Shown piece by piece: positions 1-8,904 of a DNA stretch of 64,000 bases (its first letter is position 1; every line of letters begins with the position of its first letter). The stretch is taken from positions 1 to 64,000 of the forward strand of contig NZ_CALXKQ010000012.1 in assembly GCF_944388875.1 (NCBI RefSeq). Direction: 5' to 3'. Source of the DNA: an uncultured Brachyspira sp. GTDB taxonomy: Bacteria > Spirochaetota > Brachyspiria > Brachyspirales > Brachyspiraceae. The position numbers and the translations under genes were made by a program. The notes below the pieces were generated by a model. It made no database searches. It was not told where the DNA came from and was given only the letters and a program-made list of their open reading frames with translations.

Positions 1-1522
1 TGATAATAAAGGTGTATCTTTAGTATTAATAAATACATATAAAGGCAACAATACATTTAAGTATTTGAATAATAAACCTAAATACAAAAATATTGAAAAA
101 GTTAAATTTTTTAATGGCGGACTAGGAGGCAATATAGCTATATTTTCTAACAGAAAATATTTTTTTGATAATTTAGATAAAGAACCTTTAGAAGAGTTAT
201 ATAAAAATAGCTGTAACCCAAAATATAATATAGCGATAATTAATATGGGTACATCAAATAATTTTGGTGCTGTTTTAACTTCTTATGCTATATTTTATAT
301 AATAAAACAACTTTATTATAATCCAATACTAATATATGATAATTTGAGGAGTGAAAGTTTATATGATAATACAAAAGGTTGTCAAACATATTTTAAATAT
401 CTAAATGTTGGAAATGAAACATTTTCTAGAAAAGAGCTAGAAAGATATGTAGAGAAATGTAATACTTTTATTGTAGGTTCCGATCAGTTATGGAAATTTA
501 ACACATGGTCTAATTATGCTTTAGATTATTATATGTTACACTTCGTACCAAATAATAAAAAAAAAATATCCTATGCTCCATCATTTGGTATTAGTAAATA
601 TGAAGGTGGTAAATATAATGAACTTATGTGTAAATTTTATTTAAAACAATTTGATCATGTTTCTGTTAGAGAAGATGATGGTGTTAATATTTGTAAATAT
701 TATTTTGACGTTGAAGCAACTCATGTATTAGATCCTGTATTTTTGCTGGAAAAAAAATACTATGACTATTTAATATCTAAAAGCAAATTAAAAATAGATT
801 ATAATTATATAGCTGTATATAATTTAAGATCTGATTTAAATAATATAATTAACATTATATCAGATAAATTAAATTTAAAATGTATAGTAATAAATGATGG
901 GGATCATAATTTTTCTATAGAAGATTGGCTTTATATAATTAAAAATTCAAAATATTTTATAACAGATTCTTTTCATGGTATGTGCTTTTCTATTATTTTT
1001 AAGATTCCTTTTTTAGTTACATTAAATGAGCATGGCGGTATATCAAGAATATTATCAATATCAAAACAATTTAATTTTGAAGATAGGGTTATAAAAGATA
1101 TTAATGAAATAACAGATAATAAAATAAATAATATAATCAATATGGATTTTACAGAAATAAATAATAAACTAAAAACAGAAAAAGAAAAATCTTTAAGTTG
1201 GCTTGTAAATGCTATTGAAACTCCAAAAAAAATTAATAAAGATTCATATAAGGATGATATGATAAATTTGCTTATAGAAAAAAATCAACAGTTAAATAAT
1301 GAAAATAAACAATTAAGCAATAAAATAAATTATTTAGCAAATAATATAAATTGGTTAAAGTTTTTTGGAATATATAATAGCAAGAATTATATTTATATAT
1401 ACTTATTTGGTATTAAAGTCACAATAAAAGCTACTGAGAACAATATTAATATGATAGCTTGGTGGATACCAGTAAAAAAGTGGCGTGAAGCTTTTAGAGA
1501 TAAATTCAGAATATTATATTGA
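1..1522 (+). CDS. FrhB-like / polysaccharide pyruvyl transferase fusion protein (5' end outside window)
   Basis: The reading frame is open from the first base, so the gene starts before the window; the TTG at 65 is not its start. The first residues (GVSLVLINTYKG) look like the C-terminal part of the coenzyme F420 hydrogenase beta-subunit (FrhB) family, which is often fused in front of pyruvyltransferases. From about 230 to 1060 comes a polysaccharide pyruvyl transferase domain, with NMGTSNNFGAV, FIVGSDQLW and ITDSFHGMCFS. Family members add ketal-pyruvate to surface sugars. After it lies an Asn/Gln/Lys-rich helical stretch (about 1260-1350), probably coiled coil, and a short tail ending in WWIPVKKWREAFRDKF, which resembles tails on spirochaete glycan enzymes. 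Its stop is 9 bases from the convergent mnmA stop. Likely role: surface polysaccharide decoration, acting in the cytoplasm. Confidence 0.8.
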   Translation, partial: DNKGVSLVLINTYKGNNTFKYLNNKPKYKNIEKVKFFNGGLGGNIAIFSNRKYFFDNLDKEPLEELYKNSCNPKYNIAIINMGTSNNFGAVLTSYAIFYIIKQLYYNPILIYDNLRSESLYDNTKGCQTYFKYLNVGNETFSRKELERYVEKCNTFIVGSDQLWKFNTWSNYALDYYMLHFVPNNKKKISYAPSFGISKYEGGKYNELMCKFYLKQFDHVSVREDDGVNICKYYFDVEATHVLDPVFLLEKKYYDYLISKSKLKIDYNYIAVYNLRSDLNNIINIISDKLNLKCIVINDGDHNFSIEDWLYIIKNSKYFITDSFHGMCFSIIFKIPFLVTLNEHGGISRILSISKQFNFEDRVIKDINEITDNKINNIINMDFTEINNKLKTEKEKSLSWLVNAIETPKKINKDSYKDDMINLLIEKNQQLNNENKQLSNKINYLANNINWLKFFGIYNSKNYIYIYLFGIKVTIKATENNINMIAWWIPVKKWREAFRDKFRILY

Positions 1523-1531
1523 TAATAATTT

Positions 1532-2590
1532 CTAATAAACAATACCGCCGCATAAAGTTAGTTCTCCGTCATAACATACGCATGACTGTCCTTTAGCTAC
1601 TATTCCTGTAGGTTCAAGAAATTTTATTTTTATAGTATTTTCATCTATGGGAATAACTCTCGCCATAGTACCTTTGTGTACACTTCTTGTTTTTACTAAA
1701 GCTTCAAATTCTTTTTGTATAGGTTCAGCTATCCAATTAACATTGTATATGGTAACTTCATTAACAAAAGTATGATTCTTATTACCAACATAAACAGTAT
1801 TTGTTTTGCTGTCTAATGATATTATAAATAAAGGTTCTTTATAAGCTATACCCAAACCTTTTCTCTGTCCTACAGTATAATGCCATATTCCTTTATGATG
1901 CCCCAATACTTCATTCGTATCTATATTTATTATATCACCTTCCTTATCTCCATCAAATAGTCTGTGATATTCGCCTGCAAAAAAATCCTGACTCTCACTT
2001 TTTTCAGAAACTTCCAAATTATATTCCCTTGCTATTTTCCTAGTATCCTCTTTTGTATTTTCATACATTGGGAATATTATTTTTGATAATTGATATTGAG
2101 TAAGCCTGTATAAAAAATATGACTGATCCTTTATAAGATTTTTTCCTCTTAATAAAATATATCTTTTTGATTTTTCATCATATTTAACACCTGCATAATG
2201 TCCTGTAGCAAATTTATCAAATTCTAACCCATGATTTTCTATAGCCTCAAATAAAGCCATAAACTTAATCTGACTATTGCACATAATACATGGATTAGGA
2301 GTAAGTCCGTTTTTATAAGACTCTGCCACATAATCTATAACTTTTTTTTGAAACATATCGCTTACATCGAATGCATAATAATCTATTCCAATAGCCTTAG
2401 CATATCTTTTACATTCATCTACCATATTTGACTGTGAAGGACTATAACATGAACCGCTTAAAGGGGCTCTTTTATCACCATTCCAAAGAAGCATAGTAAC
2501 ACCAAATACTTCATTTCCTTGTTCTTTTAAAATCTTTGCTGTAGTAGTAGAATCCACTCCTGCACTCATTCCAACCGCTATTTTTAACAT
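1532..2590 (-). CDS. mnmA: MnmA-family tRNA 2-thiouridylase, lacking the usual second catalytic Cys
   Basis: MnmA adenylates U34 of certain tRNAs and replaces its oxygen with sulfur. The PP-loop is at residues 7-14 (GMSAGVDS; the usual form is GMSGGVDS). NPCIMCN (residues 99-105) holds C104 at the position of the family's first catalytic Cys, with C101 making a CxxC. The second active-site loop normally reads SQxICFV, with the persulfide Cys; here it is SQDFFAG (199-205), shortened and without Cys. The C-terminal beta-barrel (HYTVGQRKGLGI onward) is normal and the 352 aa length is typical. It sits 15 bases after batE on the same strand and is probably the last gene of the bat operon. The family is certain; the exact chemistry is open, because MnmA proteins that bind an Fe-S cluster or use other thiols are possible. 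Confidence 0.88.
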   Translation of the reverse strand: MLKIAVGMSAGVDSTTTAKILKEQGNEVFGVTMLLWNGDKRAPLSGSCYSPSQSNMVDECKRYAKAIGIDYYAFDVSDMFQKKVIDYVAESYKNGLTPNPCIMCNSQIKFMALFEAIENHGLEFDKFATGHYAGVKYDEKSKRYILLRGKNLIKDQSYFLYRLTQYQLSKIIFPMYENTKEDTRKIAREYNLEVSEKSESQDFFAGEYHRLFDGDKEGDIINIDTNEVLGHHKGIWHYTVGQRKGLGIAYKEPLFIISLDSKTNTVYVGNKNHTFVNEVTIYNVNWIAEPIQKEFEALVKTRSVHKGTMARVIPIDENTIKIKFLEPTGIVAKGQSCVCYDGELTLCGGIVY

Positions 2591-2605
2591 AAATCCGCTC
2601 CATTA

Positions 2606-3280
2606 TTATATCTTTTCTGCCGAACTCTTATTTATCCAGCCCTTAAAATTTCCTTTTACATAATACCAATTAGTATATTCTTCTAATATTCTCAATTTTT
2701 CACCTTCATGTATTATAGAAACTATATCAGATTTTGTACTGCTTCCATTATAAATATTTGCTTCTTCTACAGTTACAACATAATCATCATTTATTCTGTT
2801 ATTAATTATTATAGTAGGTATCAAAAATACAATAGATAATATTAATAAAAATTTATTAGACTTTCTTAGTTTTATAAGCAGTACAATAAACACTGTAAAA
2901 CTTATCAAAAATAATATTAACAATATATATATAGTTATAATCATTTGTGAATTATAATTATTATTTCCTGTAATAGAGTTTATCATATTTTTTGTTTCTT
3001 TATCAAAAGGAGATATATTAAGAGCCTTTTCATAATAAAGTACAGCATATCCATTGCTTCCAATAGCTGCATAAGAAGAAGCTAAATTATAATACAAATC
3101 TTTTGAAATAATATTAGATGATGCAATATCTTTGTATAAATAATTAGCCTCTAAATATTTGCCTTCATTATAAAGAGTATTGGCATTTTCAAATAAATTA
3201 TTTATTTTATCCAAATCAGCACAGTATAAAAAACATGATTGAAATATCAAAAATATCACTATATATTTTCTTATATTCAT
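2606..3280 (-). CDS. batE: BatE-like TPR and SH3 domain protein
   Basis: The protein starts with a signal-like segment (MNIRKYIVIFLIFQSCFLYC), which may also serve as a lipoprotein or membrane anchor. Two to three TPR units follow at residues about 27-105 (NLASSYAAIGSNGYAVLYYEKAL is the clearest helix pair, written here from positions 3020-3090). Two hydrophobic membrane segments come next (about 113-135 and 142-160). A bacterial SH3-type domain fills 165-222 (NIYNGSSTKSDIVSIIHEGE, then WYYVKGNFKGWI). This order matches BatE of the Bacteroides aerotolerance (Bat) operon, known from Bacteroidetes and spirochaetes. It follows batD by 23 bases. Its role is probably envelope-associated scaffolding with the other Bat proteins; the biochemical function is not established. 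Confidence 0.75.
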   Translation of the reverse strand: MNIRKYIVIFLIFQSCFLYCADLDKINNLFENANTLYNEGKYLEANYLYKDIASSNIISKDLYYNLASSYAAIGSNGYAVLYYEKALNISPFDKETKNMINSITGNNNYNSQMIITIYILLILFLISFTVFIVLLIKLRKSNKFLLILSIVFLIPTIIINNRINDDYVVTVEEANIYNGSSTKSDIVSIIHEGEKLRILEEYTNWYYVKGNFKGWINKSSAEKI

Positions 3281-3303
3281 TTATAAAATTTCCATATTAT
3301 TAA

Positions 3304-5016
3304 TTATTTATTTTTGATTTTTAATTTATCTATATATTTTATTATTTCAATGGCTTTTGTATGATAATCTTCATTGTTATATGATTCTCCAGAATACAAT
3401 TCAAAATTGCATTTATCAATTATATTCTTTATCTCATCAGCCTTTTGAGAACCTATATAATCATTTAACTTTTCATATAAAGTATTATTATCATATATAT
3501 TAAATTTATCTTTTATCTTATTTATTAAAATATTTTCTATAGATTTACAGTACTCTTTTCTATTATTGTCAGCGTAATATTTTTTAATGTTCTCAATACT
3601 AGAATCATTATTTTTATTAGAATTATTAAATAATAATTTTAAATTACTAATCTTTTTAGAATTATATATTATTATAGATACAGCTATTAATATTATAATA
3701 TAAAAATAAATTATATTGATATTGAATACTCTAAACTCTTTATCTTCTTTTATGATTGTATTTTTTATAGGTATAACATTCAGCTCTTCATTATCATTAT
3801 TAACAAAAGAATTAAAATTCTGCTTAATGCCTGATACTGTTAGATTAAAAGCACTAGAATAAATATTAGTATAGCTTTTATCATTAGGCGAAAAATAGCA
3901 AAAACTAATATTTGATATTATAGACTCTCCTTCATCTTTTGCAACTAATACATACTCTTTTATTTTTTTTCCTATTATTCTATTTCCGTCAAACCAATTT
4001 GTTTCATAAGTTTTAGGCTGATATACAGAAAAATAATTAGTTACATCATCATTAATATTAGGCATATTTATTATAGAAGTATTGCCCTCGCCTACAACTT
4101 CCATTGTAATAAGCATCTCTTCTCCTACAGCCACATTAGTTTTATTAACTTTTACATTAAAATTAAAATCGCCAACTGCTCCAGAAAAATTATCAAAACC
4201 AGTTTTATCAGGCAGAGGCAGTACATTTACAGTAAAATCTTCTTCGCCGTATTCGACTCTGTCATAAAACATGCCCTCTTTCTCAAATACAAAAGGCGTA
4301 GTTAATATATCTTTTATTCCAGACTTCATAGGATACAATGCTTCTTTCTTCAATGGTATAACGCTTACCCTTTTACCGTCTATTATTTCCGTAAATGAAT
4401 TGTATTCGGATGAATCAGAATATGAAAGAAAATCAGTTCTAACAGGAATCTTTGAAAATCCAAGCACATTTACAGGTATATGAGAATATGCCTTCTGTTC
4501 TATATATATAGGTTCGTATAAATATACTTCTTTCTTATTAATATTATTATCAACATAAATATCTTCTCCGTAATCCATAAACTCCTCAAATTTATTTCCG
4601 TCAGGAGTACGGTCATCATCTCTGCTTCTTACTGGAGAACTCAAAACCTCTATTTCAACAGGATTTGCAACATAGGTATTATTATTTACTTTTACTCTAA
4701 TATTATCTATTTTATATGTTCCTTCTTTGTTGGCTATATATGTAAAATTGTATGTCTGAATTGATTTGAATGTACCTGAAGAATACATCATATTCCTGCT
4801 TTGAGATGTACCTCTAAGCACAAATCCGTCTATATCAGGCATTATTACTCTTCCTGAACTGTTATTTATAGTTACAGATAGAGTAAATATTTCGCCTACA
4901 CCTATTCTTTTGTCAGAAAACTCAGCTGTTATGCTTGTCTGTGCCGATAATGAATTGTAGGCAATAAATAATACAATCAATATGGAACTTATAAAAATAT
5001 TACCAATCCTTGTCAA
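3304..5016 (-). CDS. batD: BatD-like membrane protein
   Basis: A large periplasmic beta-rich protein with a signal peptide, one transmembrane segment late in the chain (around FNINIIYFYIIILIAVSI, near 3690-3740) and a charged cytoplasmic C-terminus. The conserved BatD start region is present (SITAEFSDKRIGVGE, then FTLSVTINNSSG). I place the start at the TTG at 5016: it has a strong ribosome site (GGAGG, 5 bases upstream) and gives a clean signal peptide, ending NSLSA. An ATG at 5046 in the same frame would add ten charged residues before the signal. From 5016 the gene overlaps the batC stop by 17 bases, which suggests coupled translation. Partner of the vWA Bat protein in the inner membrane; role known only as oxygen or stress tolerance in related operons. 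Confidence 0.8.
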   Translation of the reverse strand: MTRIGNIFISSILIVLFIAYNSLSAQTSITAEFSDKRIGVGEIFTLSVTINNSSGRVIMPDIDGFVLRGTSQSRNMMYSSGTFKSIQTYNFTYIANKEGTYKIDNIRVKVNNNTYVANPVEIEVLSSPVRSRDDDRTPDGNKFEEFMDYGEDIYVDNNINKKEVYLYEPIYIEQKAYSHIPVNVLGFSKIPVRTDFLSYSDSSEYNSFTEIIDGKRVSVIPLKKEALYPMKSGIKDILTTPFVFEKEGMFYDRVEYGEEDFTVNVLPLPDKTGFDNFSGAVGDFNFNVKVNKTNVAVGEEMLITMEVVGEGNTSIINMPNINDDVTNYFSVYQPKTYETNWFDGNRIIGKKIKEYVLVAKDEGESIISNISFCYFSPNDKSYTNIYSSAFNLTVSGIKQNFNSFVNNDNEELNVIPIKNTIIKEDKEFRVFNINIIYFYIIILIAVSIIIYNSKKISNLKLLFNNSNKNNDSSIENIKKYYADNNRKEYCKSIENILINKIKDKFNIYDNNTLYEKLNDYIGSQKADEIKNIIDKCNFELYSGESYNNEDYHTKAIEIIKYIDKLKIKNK

Positions 5017-5830
5017 TTCTTCCTCCGCCGTAATATTGATCTCCATTATCTTTATCTTTTCTAAACTGCCTTAAAGATTCTAATAATCTGTCAATATCTG
5101 ATTTACTGTCTTCGTTGTTATTGCTGTTATTGTTGTTATTATTATTATTTTGATTATTCTGATTATTATCATTATTTTGATTATCCTGATTATTATCATT
5201 ATTTTGATCATTCTGATTATTATTGTTATTTTGATTATCTTGATTCTGATTATTACTGTCATCATTATTCTGATTATTTTCACCAGAGTTTCCGTCATTA
5301 TTATCGCTTTGACCGTCTTGCTCATCTTCACTTTGCTGATTATTAAATCCGCTGTTATTCTGCTGATTCTGTTTTTGATCTTCTAACTTTTTCTGTGCAT
5401 ATTCTAATGCTCTTTTTGCATTCTCATCATCTGGAGTATTAACAAGAGATTCAACTAATTCATCTATGGCACCTTGATAATCCTGACCTTCTATTTTTGT
5501 TATGCCTGAATTATAATGAATAGCACTTCTCATTTTTTTACTTGTATTTTCTGTAACACTTTTCTTTGCCATATCGAATAATTGAACAGCACTTTGAATA
5601 TCTCCAATGGATGACATAGTTGTACCCATGTTATAAAATATTTCTGGAGAATTAGGAACTTTGCTTAAAGCCTTCTCATATAAAGTTACAGCACCTTCAT
5701 AATTTCCTTTTTTCATCAATCTATTAGCCCTGTCCACATCAAGTTTCGCTGTAAGCTCATTGAATGAAAAGGCATATATATTAAAAGACATAATTACAAA
5801 TAAAAATATTAATAAATTGTATTTTTTCAT
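5000..5830 (-). CDS. batC: BatC-like TPR protein with a long Asn/Gln/Asp-rich tract
   Basis: A signal peptide (residues 1-20, MKKYNLLIFLFVIMSFNIYA) is followed by TPR repeats at about 30-150 (NRLMKKGNYEGAVTLYEKAL, then FYNMGTTMSSIGDIQSAVQL). From about residue 155 to 242 the protein is nearly all Asn, Gln, Asp and Ser. The last 30 residues become charged and end in DKDW. The TPR part and its position between the vWA gene and batD match BatC. The Asn-rich tract is encoded by short imperfect repeats and is much longer than in an ordinary TPR protein. It probably works in the periplasm as the scaffold of the Bat complex. The gene lies 14 bases after the vWA gene. Confidence 0.78.
   Translation of the reverse strand: MKKYNLLIFLFVIMSFNIYAFSFNELTAKLDVDRANRLMKKGNYEGAVTLYEKALSKVPNSPEIFYNMGTTMSSIGDIQSAVQLFDMAKKSVTENTSKKMRSAIHYNSGITKIEGQDYQGAIDELVESLVNTPDDENAKRALEYAQKKLEDQKQNQQNNSGFNNQQSEDEQDGQSDNNDGNSGENNQNNDDSNNQNQDNQNNNNNQNDQNNDNNQDNQNNDNNQNNQNNNNNNNNSNNNEDSKSDIDRLLESLRQFRKDKDNGDQYYGGGRIDKDW
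5108..5365 (-). repeat. Imperfect short tandem repeat coding the Asn/Gln/Asp tract of BatC
   Basis: On the plus strand the DNA is a chain of units such as attattctgattattatc and attattttgattatc. Units are 9, 15 or 18 bases, all multiples of three, so slippage would lengthen or shorten the protein tract without breaking the frame. The opposite strand is open over this stretch only because the repeat has few stop codons. Confidence 0.8.
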
Positions 5831-5844
5831 TTTTAAATTCCTGC

Positions 5845-6864
5845 TTAATAAGATTTAGCTTTTTTATTAACAATTTTTTCTTTGGGAGTATTTACTCTTA
5901 TTTGAGTTAATATATTAAACATACTGGCAATTATTATAAGAATAACTGAAGCTGCTAAAAATATTTGGAATCTTTCTTTATAGCTTCTATTATTTCTTAT
6001 AGAAGATACGCTATCCATATTTTTTTTCATATCATCAAATATTCTTTCCAAAGAAACATTCTCAGCAATATAGCTTTTTCCATGCGTAGAATCGGCTATC
6101 ATTTTCAATGTATTATCATCCCTTTTTGAAATTATAGTTTTTTCTCTAACTCCTAAATCCGTACTTATGCTTGCACCTTCTAATGTACCAACTCCTATTG
6201 TATATACGCTTACATTCATGTCATTTAATTCTTTTAAAACTTCATCAAAATAACCGCCATGATCCTCTCCGTCAGTTATAAGTACTATTGATTTTTTACT
6301 TACGGCATTAACATTAAATGTATTTTTAGCTGTAACTAAAGCATCTGCTATTCTAGTTCCCTGCAATGTAACAGATTTTGTATTTAAATTATTTAATATA
6401 TAAGTAAAAGTGTCCATATCCTGTGTAAAAGGACTTGCTATAAAACTAGTTCCTGCAAATCCTACTAATGCCACGGATAAATTATCAGTGTTTTCAACAA
6501 ACTTTTTTATTTCTAACTTAGCTCTTTCCAATCTTGAAGGCCATACATCATCCGCATCCATAGACCTAGATAAATCCAATGCTATTGTTATCATATAATT
6601 ATCTGTTTTTATTTTTTGCTCTATTATCCCCCATTTAGGCTGCATGAGTGCAAATATTAAACATGCAGCTGCAAGAATCATAAATATAATAGAAAATACT
6701 CTTAAATTTGATATTCTTTTATAATTTTTATCACTTTGAAAATTGGAATTCTTTGTAAATATAGAAAGTATCTTATGCACTTTTTTCCTTGACATAATAA
6801 ACAATGCTATAAGTACAGGAATTAATATATATAAAATTACAAATTTAAAGTCGCCAAAAAACAT
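5845..6864 (-). CDS. batB: BatA/BatB-type von Willebrand factor A membrane protein
   Basis: Membrane segments lie at about residues 5-23 and 55-75, and again near the C-terminus (QIFLAASVILIIIASMFNIL, about 299-318), framing a vWA domain at about 88-280. The metal-ion site (MIDAS) is intact: DLSRSMDADD, the Thr in GFAGTSFIASP, and the Asp in LITDGEDHGG. This is the first gene of a bat operon continuing to batC, batD and batE. The moxR and DUF58 genes that usually precede bat genes are not here; a promoter lies directly upstream. BatA and BatB are paralogues and I cannot separate them on sequence alone, so the symbol is tentative. Likely role: metal-dependent protein contacts at the inner membrane. 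Confidence 0.78.
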   Translation of the reverse strand: MFFGDFKFVILYILIPVLIALFIMSRKKVHKILSIFTKNSNFQSDKNYKRISNLRVFSIIFMILAAACLIFALMQPKWGIIEQKIKTDNYMITIALDLSRSMDADDVWPSRLERAKLEIKKFVENTDNLSVALVGFAGTSFIASPFTQDMDTFTYILNNLNTKSVTLQGTRIADALVTAKNTFNVNAVSKKSIVLITDGEDHGGYFDEVLKELNDMNVSVYTIGVGTLEGASISTDLGVREKTIISKRDDNTLKMIADSTHGKSYIAENVSLERIFDDMKKNMDSVSSIRNNRSYKERFQIFLAASVILIIIASMFNILTQIRVNTPKEKIVNKKAKSY

Positions 6865-6898
6865 TATATCTAATCACTTTTTATAAATATATTTATTT

Positions 6899-6927
6899 AT
6901 TATACTAATATTTAGTATTTTAATCAA
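6899..6927 (-). promoter_or_regulatory. Predicted sigma-70 promoter of the bat operon
   Basis: On the minus strand TTGATT (6927-6922) is followed after 17 bases by TATAAT (6904-6899), about 35 bases before the vWA start codon. One mismatch to the -35 consensus and a perfect -10. Confidence 0.6.
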
Positions 6928-7191
6928 TATGTATAAATAACCATTGTTATTTGATAATGTAAACATCTAAAAATTTATTATACTTGTTTTAAAACTAAAT
7001 TTCTTAATACTGACAATTTTTTATTTAATATTTTTTAATTATAGTTTGGGCACACAGCCGTGAAAGACCGCATATTTACACACTAAAATAATCATTTATA
7101 CAACATATAAAAACATTATTTTTGCATTGGTAAATTATAAAAATTTTATATATAATCTTGTCAAGTACTTTTGAAACAAATCTATTAATTT
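6928..7191. other. AT-rich intergenic stretch between oppA stop and bat promoter
   Basis: No gene is seen. The only unusual piece is a short higher-GC segment at about 7047-7078 (gggcacacagccgtgaaag and neighbours) inside otherwise AT-rich DNA. It forms no clear hairpin and matches no RNA family I recognise. It may belong to the repeated intergenic sequences of this genome. Confidence 0.4.
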
Positions 7192-8796
7192 CTATTCAAT
7201 ATATGCATTCCTAAAATCATACACAGAAAAAATATCGTATTTTACACCATGAAGTTTTTTACTCTGCATAACTGTAGCCTTATCATAATATATAGGTATA
7301 ATAGCCATATCTTCTTTTATGAGTATGCGTTCTGCATCATAGGCTGCTTTTATTCTTATATCTTCATTAGCATTTGTCATAGCAATATCAACTAAATAAT
7401 CATAAACTGCATTAGTATATCCGCCGTCATTGCCAAGTCCGTCAAGCTGAAAAAGTCTTAAATAACCAGCCGCCTGATTATAAGCTACACTAGTACCTGC
7501 CTTAATCATTTGAAAACTTCCGTCTTTTATTGACTGCAAATATGATGTAGGCTCTTCATATCTAAGTTTCAAATCAATGCCTAAATTATTTTTATACATA
7601 TTCTGAATGGCTTCTGCTACAAAAAGCGATGAAGGATTAGTAGTTGTTATTAATTCTATAATAGGGAATTTTTTTATATCGCTGTATCCTGCATCTGAAA
7701 GAAGTTTTTTAGCCTCTTCAATATTTTTCTGATAATCGCCTTCTTTTAAAGAAATATATTCTGGTGCATTCTCTCTAAAATCATTAGTACCTATTTTTAC
7801 ATTTATAGGAACAAATCCGTCAGCAGCTACCCTTCCTCCACCTAAAACATTATTTACTATATAATTTCTGTCTATACCTAAAGCTAATGCCTTTCTCACT
7901 AAAGGATCTGTAAAAGGTTTTCTTTTTAAGTTTACCATATAGTAGGCAATAGATGTTATATCTGCTTCTCTTCCTATACCCTGCTCTATTAAAGAAGCTC
8001 TTTCATTTTCTGGAGTCTCTGGATAAAATAATATACTATCTGCATAAATAGCCGCAACTGCAGTATTAACATCTTCCAAAAACTCGAAAGTTATTTTTTC
8101 AGCCTTTACATTATCTTTATCCCAATAATAAGGGTTTTTCTCCATCACTATTTTTACAGCCTCATCATATTCTGTTATTATATAAGGTCCGTTTCCAATA
8201 TAATGATCTTTACTCAAAGCCCAATCCTCTCCGTAAGTTTCTATAATATCACTTCTTATAGGTGAGGCAATATCGCTTGCCATAGCCTCTTCAAAATACG
8301 GAAGCGGTACATCAAGTTCTATTTTCAAAGTATAATCATCTAATGCATATACTCCAAGTTCTTCTAAAGACTTTTCCCCTTTCATTATACTTTGAGCATT
8401 CTTTATTATATCAAACCCTAAAGAAAATGGAGAAGCAACTTTCGGGTCTATTAATCTTCTTAATGTATATACAAAATCATTTGCAGTAACCGTTTTTCCG
8501 TCAGACCATTTGGCATTATTTCTCAAATAAAATATATAAACAGTATTATTACTCATAGCCTCCCAGCTTTCAGCAAGTGCAGGAATTATAGTACCGTCTT
8601 CATCTCTTTGAGTTAATGTTTCAAAAGTATGTGTTATGTAAACTGCTGTATTTATGCCTTTAGCAAATGCTGGGTCTAAGCTGCTTGGCATTCCTCCTAC
8701 TGATACAACTATACCGCTATTATTATGTTTACTATTAGAACATGATAATAAAAATATACCTGCAATAAAAATTATTATAAAAATATTCTTCTTCAT
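7192..8796 (-). CDS. oppA: Oligopeptide ABC transporter substrate-binding lipoprotein (OppA family)
   Basis: 534 aa, the usual length for family 5 extracellular solute-binding proteins. The N-terminus is a lipoprotein signal with lipobox (LLSC, acylated Cys at about residue 19). Family signatures are present: SLDPAFAKGINTA near the mature start, AESWE, YIFYLRNNAKWSDGKTVTA, and YYMVNLKRKPFTDP in the central domain. It should sit on the outside of the inner membrane, or in the periplasm, and deliver peptides to an Opp permease. The permease and ATPase genes are not in the window, so it is an orphan binding protein here. The exact peptide or signal it binds cannot be told from sequence. Confidence 0.88.
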   Translation of the reverse strand: MKKNIFIIIFIAGIFLLSCSNSKHNNSGIVVSVGGMPSSLDPAFAKGINTAVYITHTFETLTQRDEDGTIIPALAESWEAMSNNTVYIFYLRNNAKWSDGKTVTANDFVYTLRRLIDPKVASPFSLGFDIIKNAQSIMKGEKSLEELGVYALDDYTLKIELDVPLPYFEEAMASDIASPIRSDIIETYGEDWALSKDHYIGNGPYIITEYDEAVKIVMEKNPYYWDKDNVKAEKITFEFLEDVNTAVAAIYADSILFYPETPENERASLIEQGIGREADITSIAYYMVNLKRKPFTDPLVRKALALGIDRNYIVNNVLGGGRVAADGFVPINVKIGTNDFRENAPEYISLKEGDYQKNIEEAKKLLSDAGYSDIKKFPIIELITTTNPSSLFVAEAIQNMYKNNLGIDLKLRYEEPTSYLQSIKDGSFQMIKAGTSVAYNQAAGYLRLFQLDGLGNDGGYTNAVYDYLVDIAMTNANEDIRIKAAYDAERILIKEDMAIIPIYYDKATVMQSKKLHGVKYDIFSVYDFRNAYIE

Positions 8797-8847
8797 AAAT
8801 ATTTATTCCATTATTTTTTTAACATATTTAATGATAAATCAATATAT

Positions 8848-8866
8848 AATTATGTCAACTATATTA
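8848..8866. repeat. 19-base direct repeat, copy 1 (upstream of oppA)
   Basis: aattatgtcaactatatta occurs here and again at 9892-9910. In both places it lies upstream of a minus-strand gene (oppA, kptA), and on the minus strand it contains TTGACA, so it may be a shared -35 region. The two copies also bracket the repeat-rich segment and the kptA pseudogene. Confidence 0.6.
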
Positions 8867-8904
8867 TGTTAATAAATGAAAATGCAGTAAAAATTATCAA
8901 TTTA

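Noticed and set aside
65-67. TTG as start of the first gene
   Set aside because: The frame is open to base 1 and upstream residues match the FrhB-like domain.
5080-5331. Second minus-strand frame over the BatC repeat
   Set aside because: Frame-shifted reading of the same repeat; low-complexity Ile/Met/Lys product.
5150-5386. Open frame rich in Ile/Leu opposite BatC
   Set aside because: It is the reverse reading of the Asn-rich repeat, which has few stop codons; no ribosome site, and the product is only Ile, Leu and Val.
7047-7078. Higher-GC segment in the oppA-bat gap as a tRNA or structured RNA
   Set aside because: No cloverleaf, no stem of note and no known motif.
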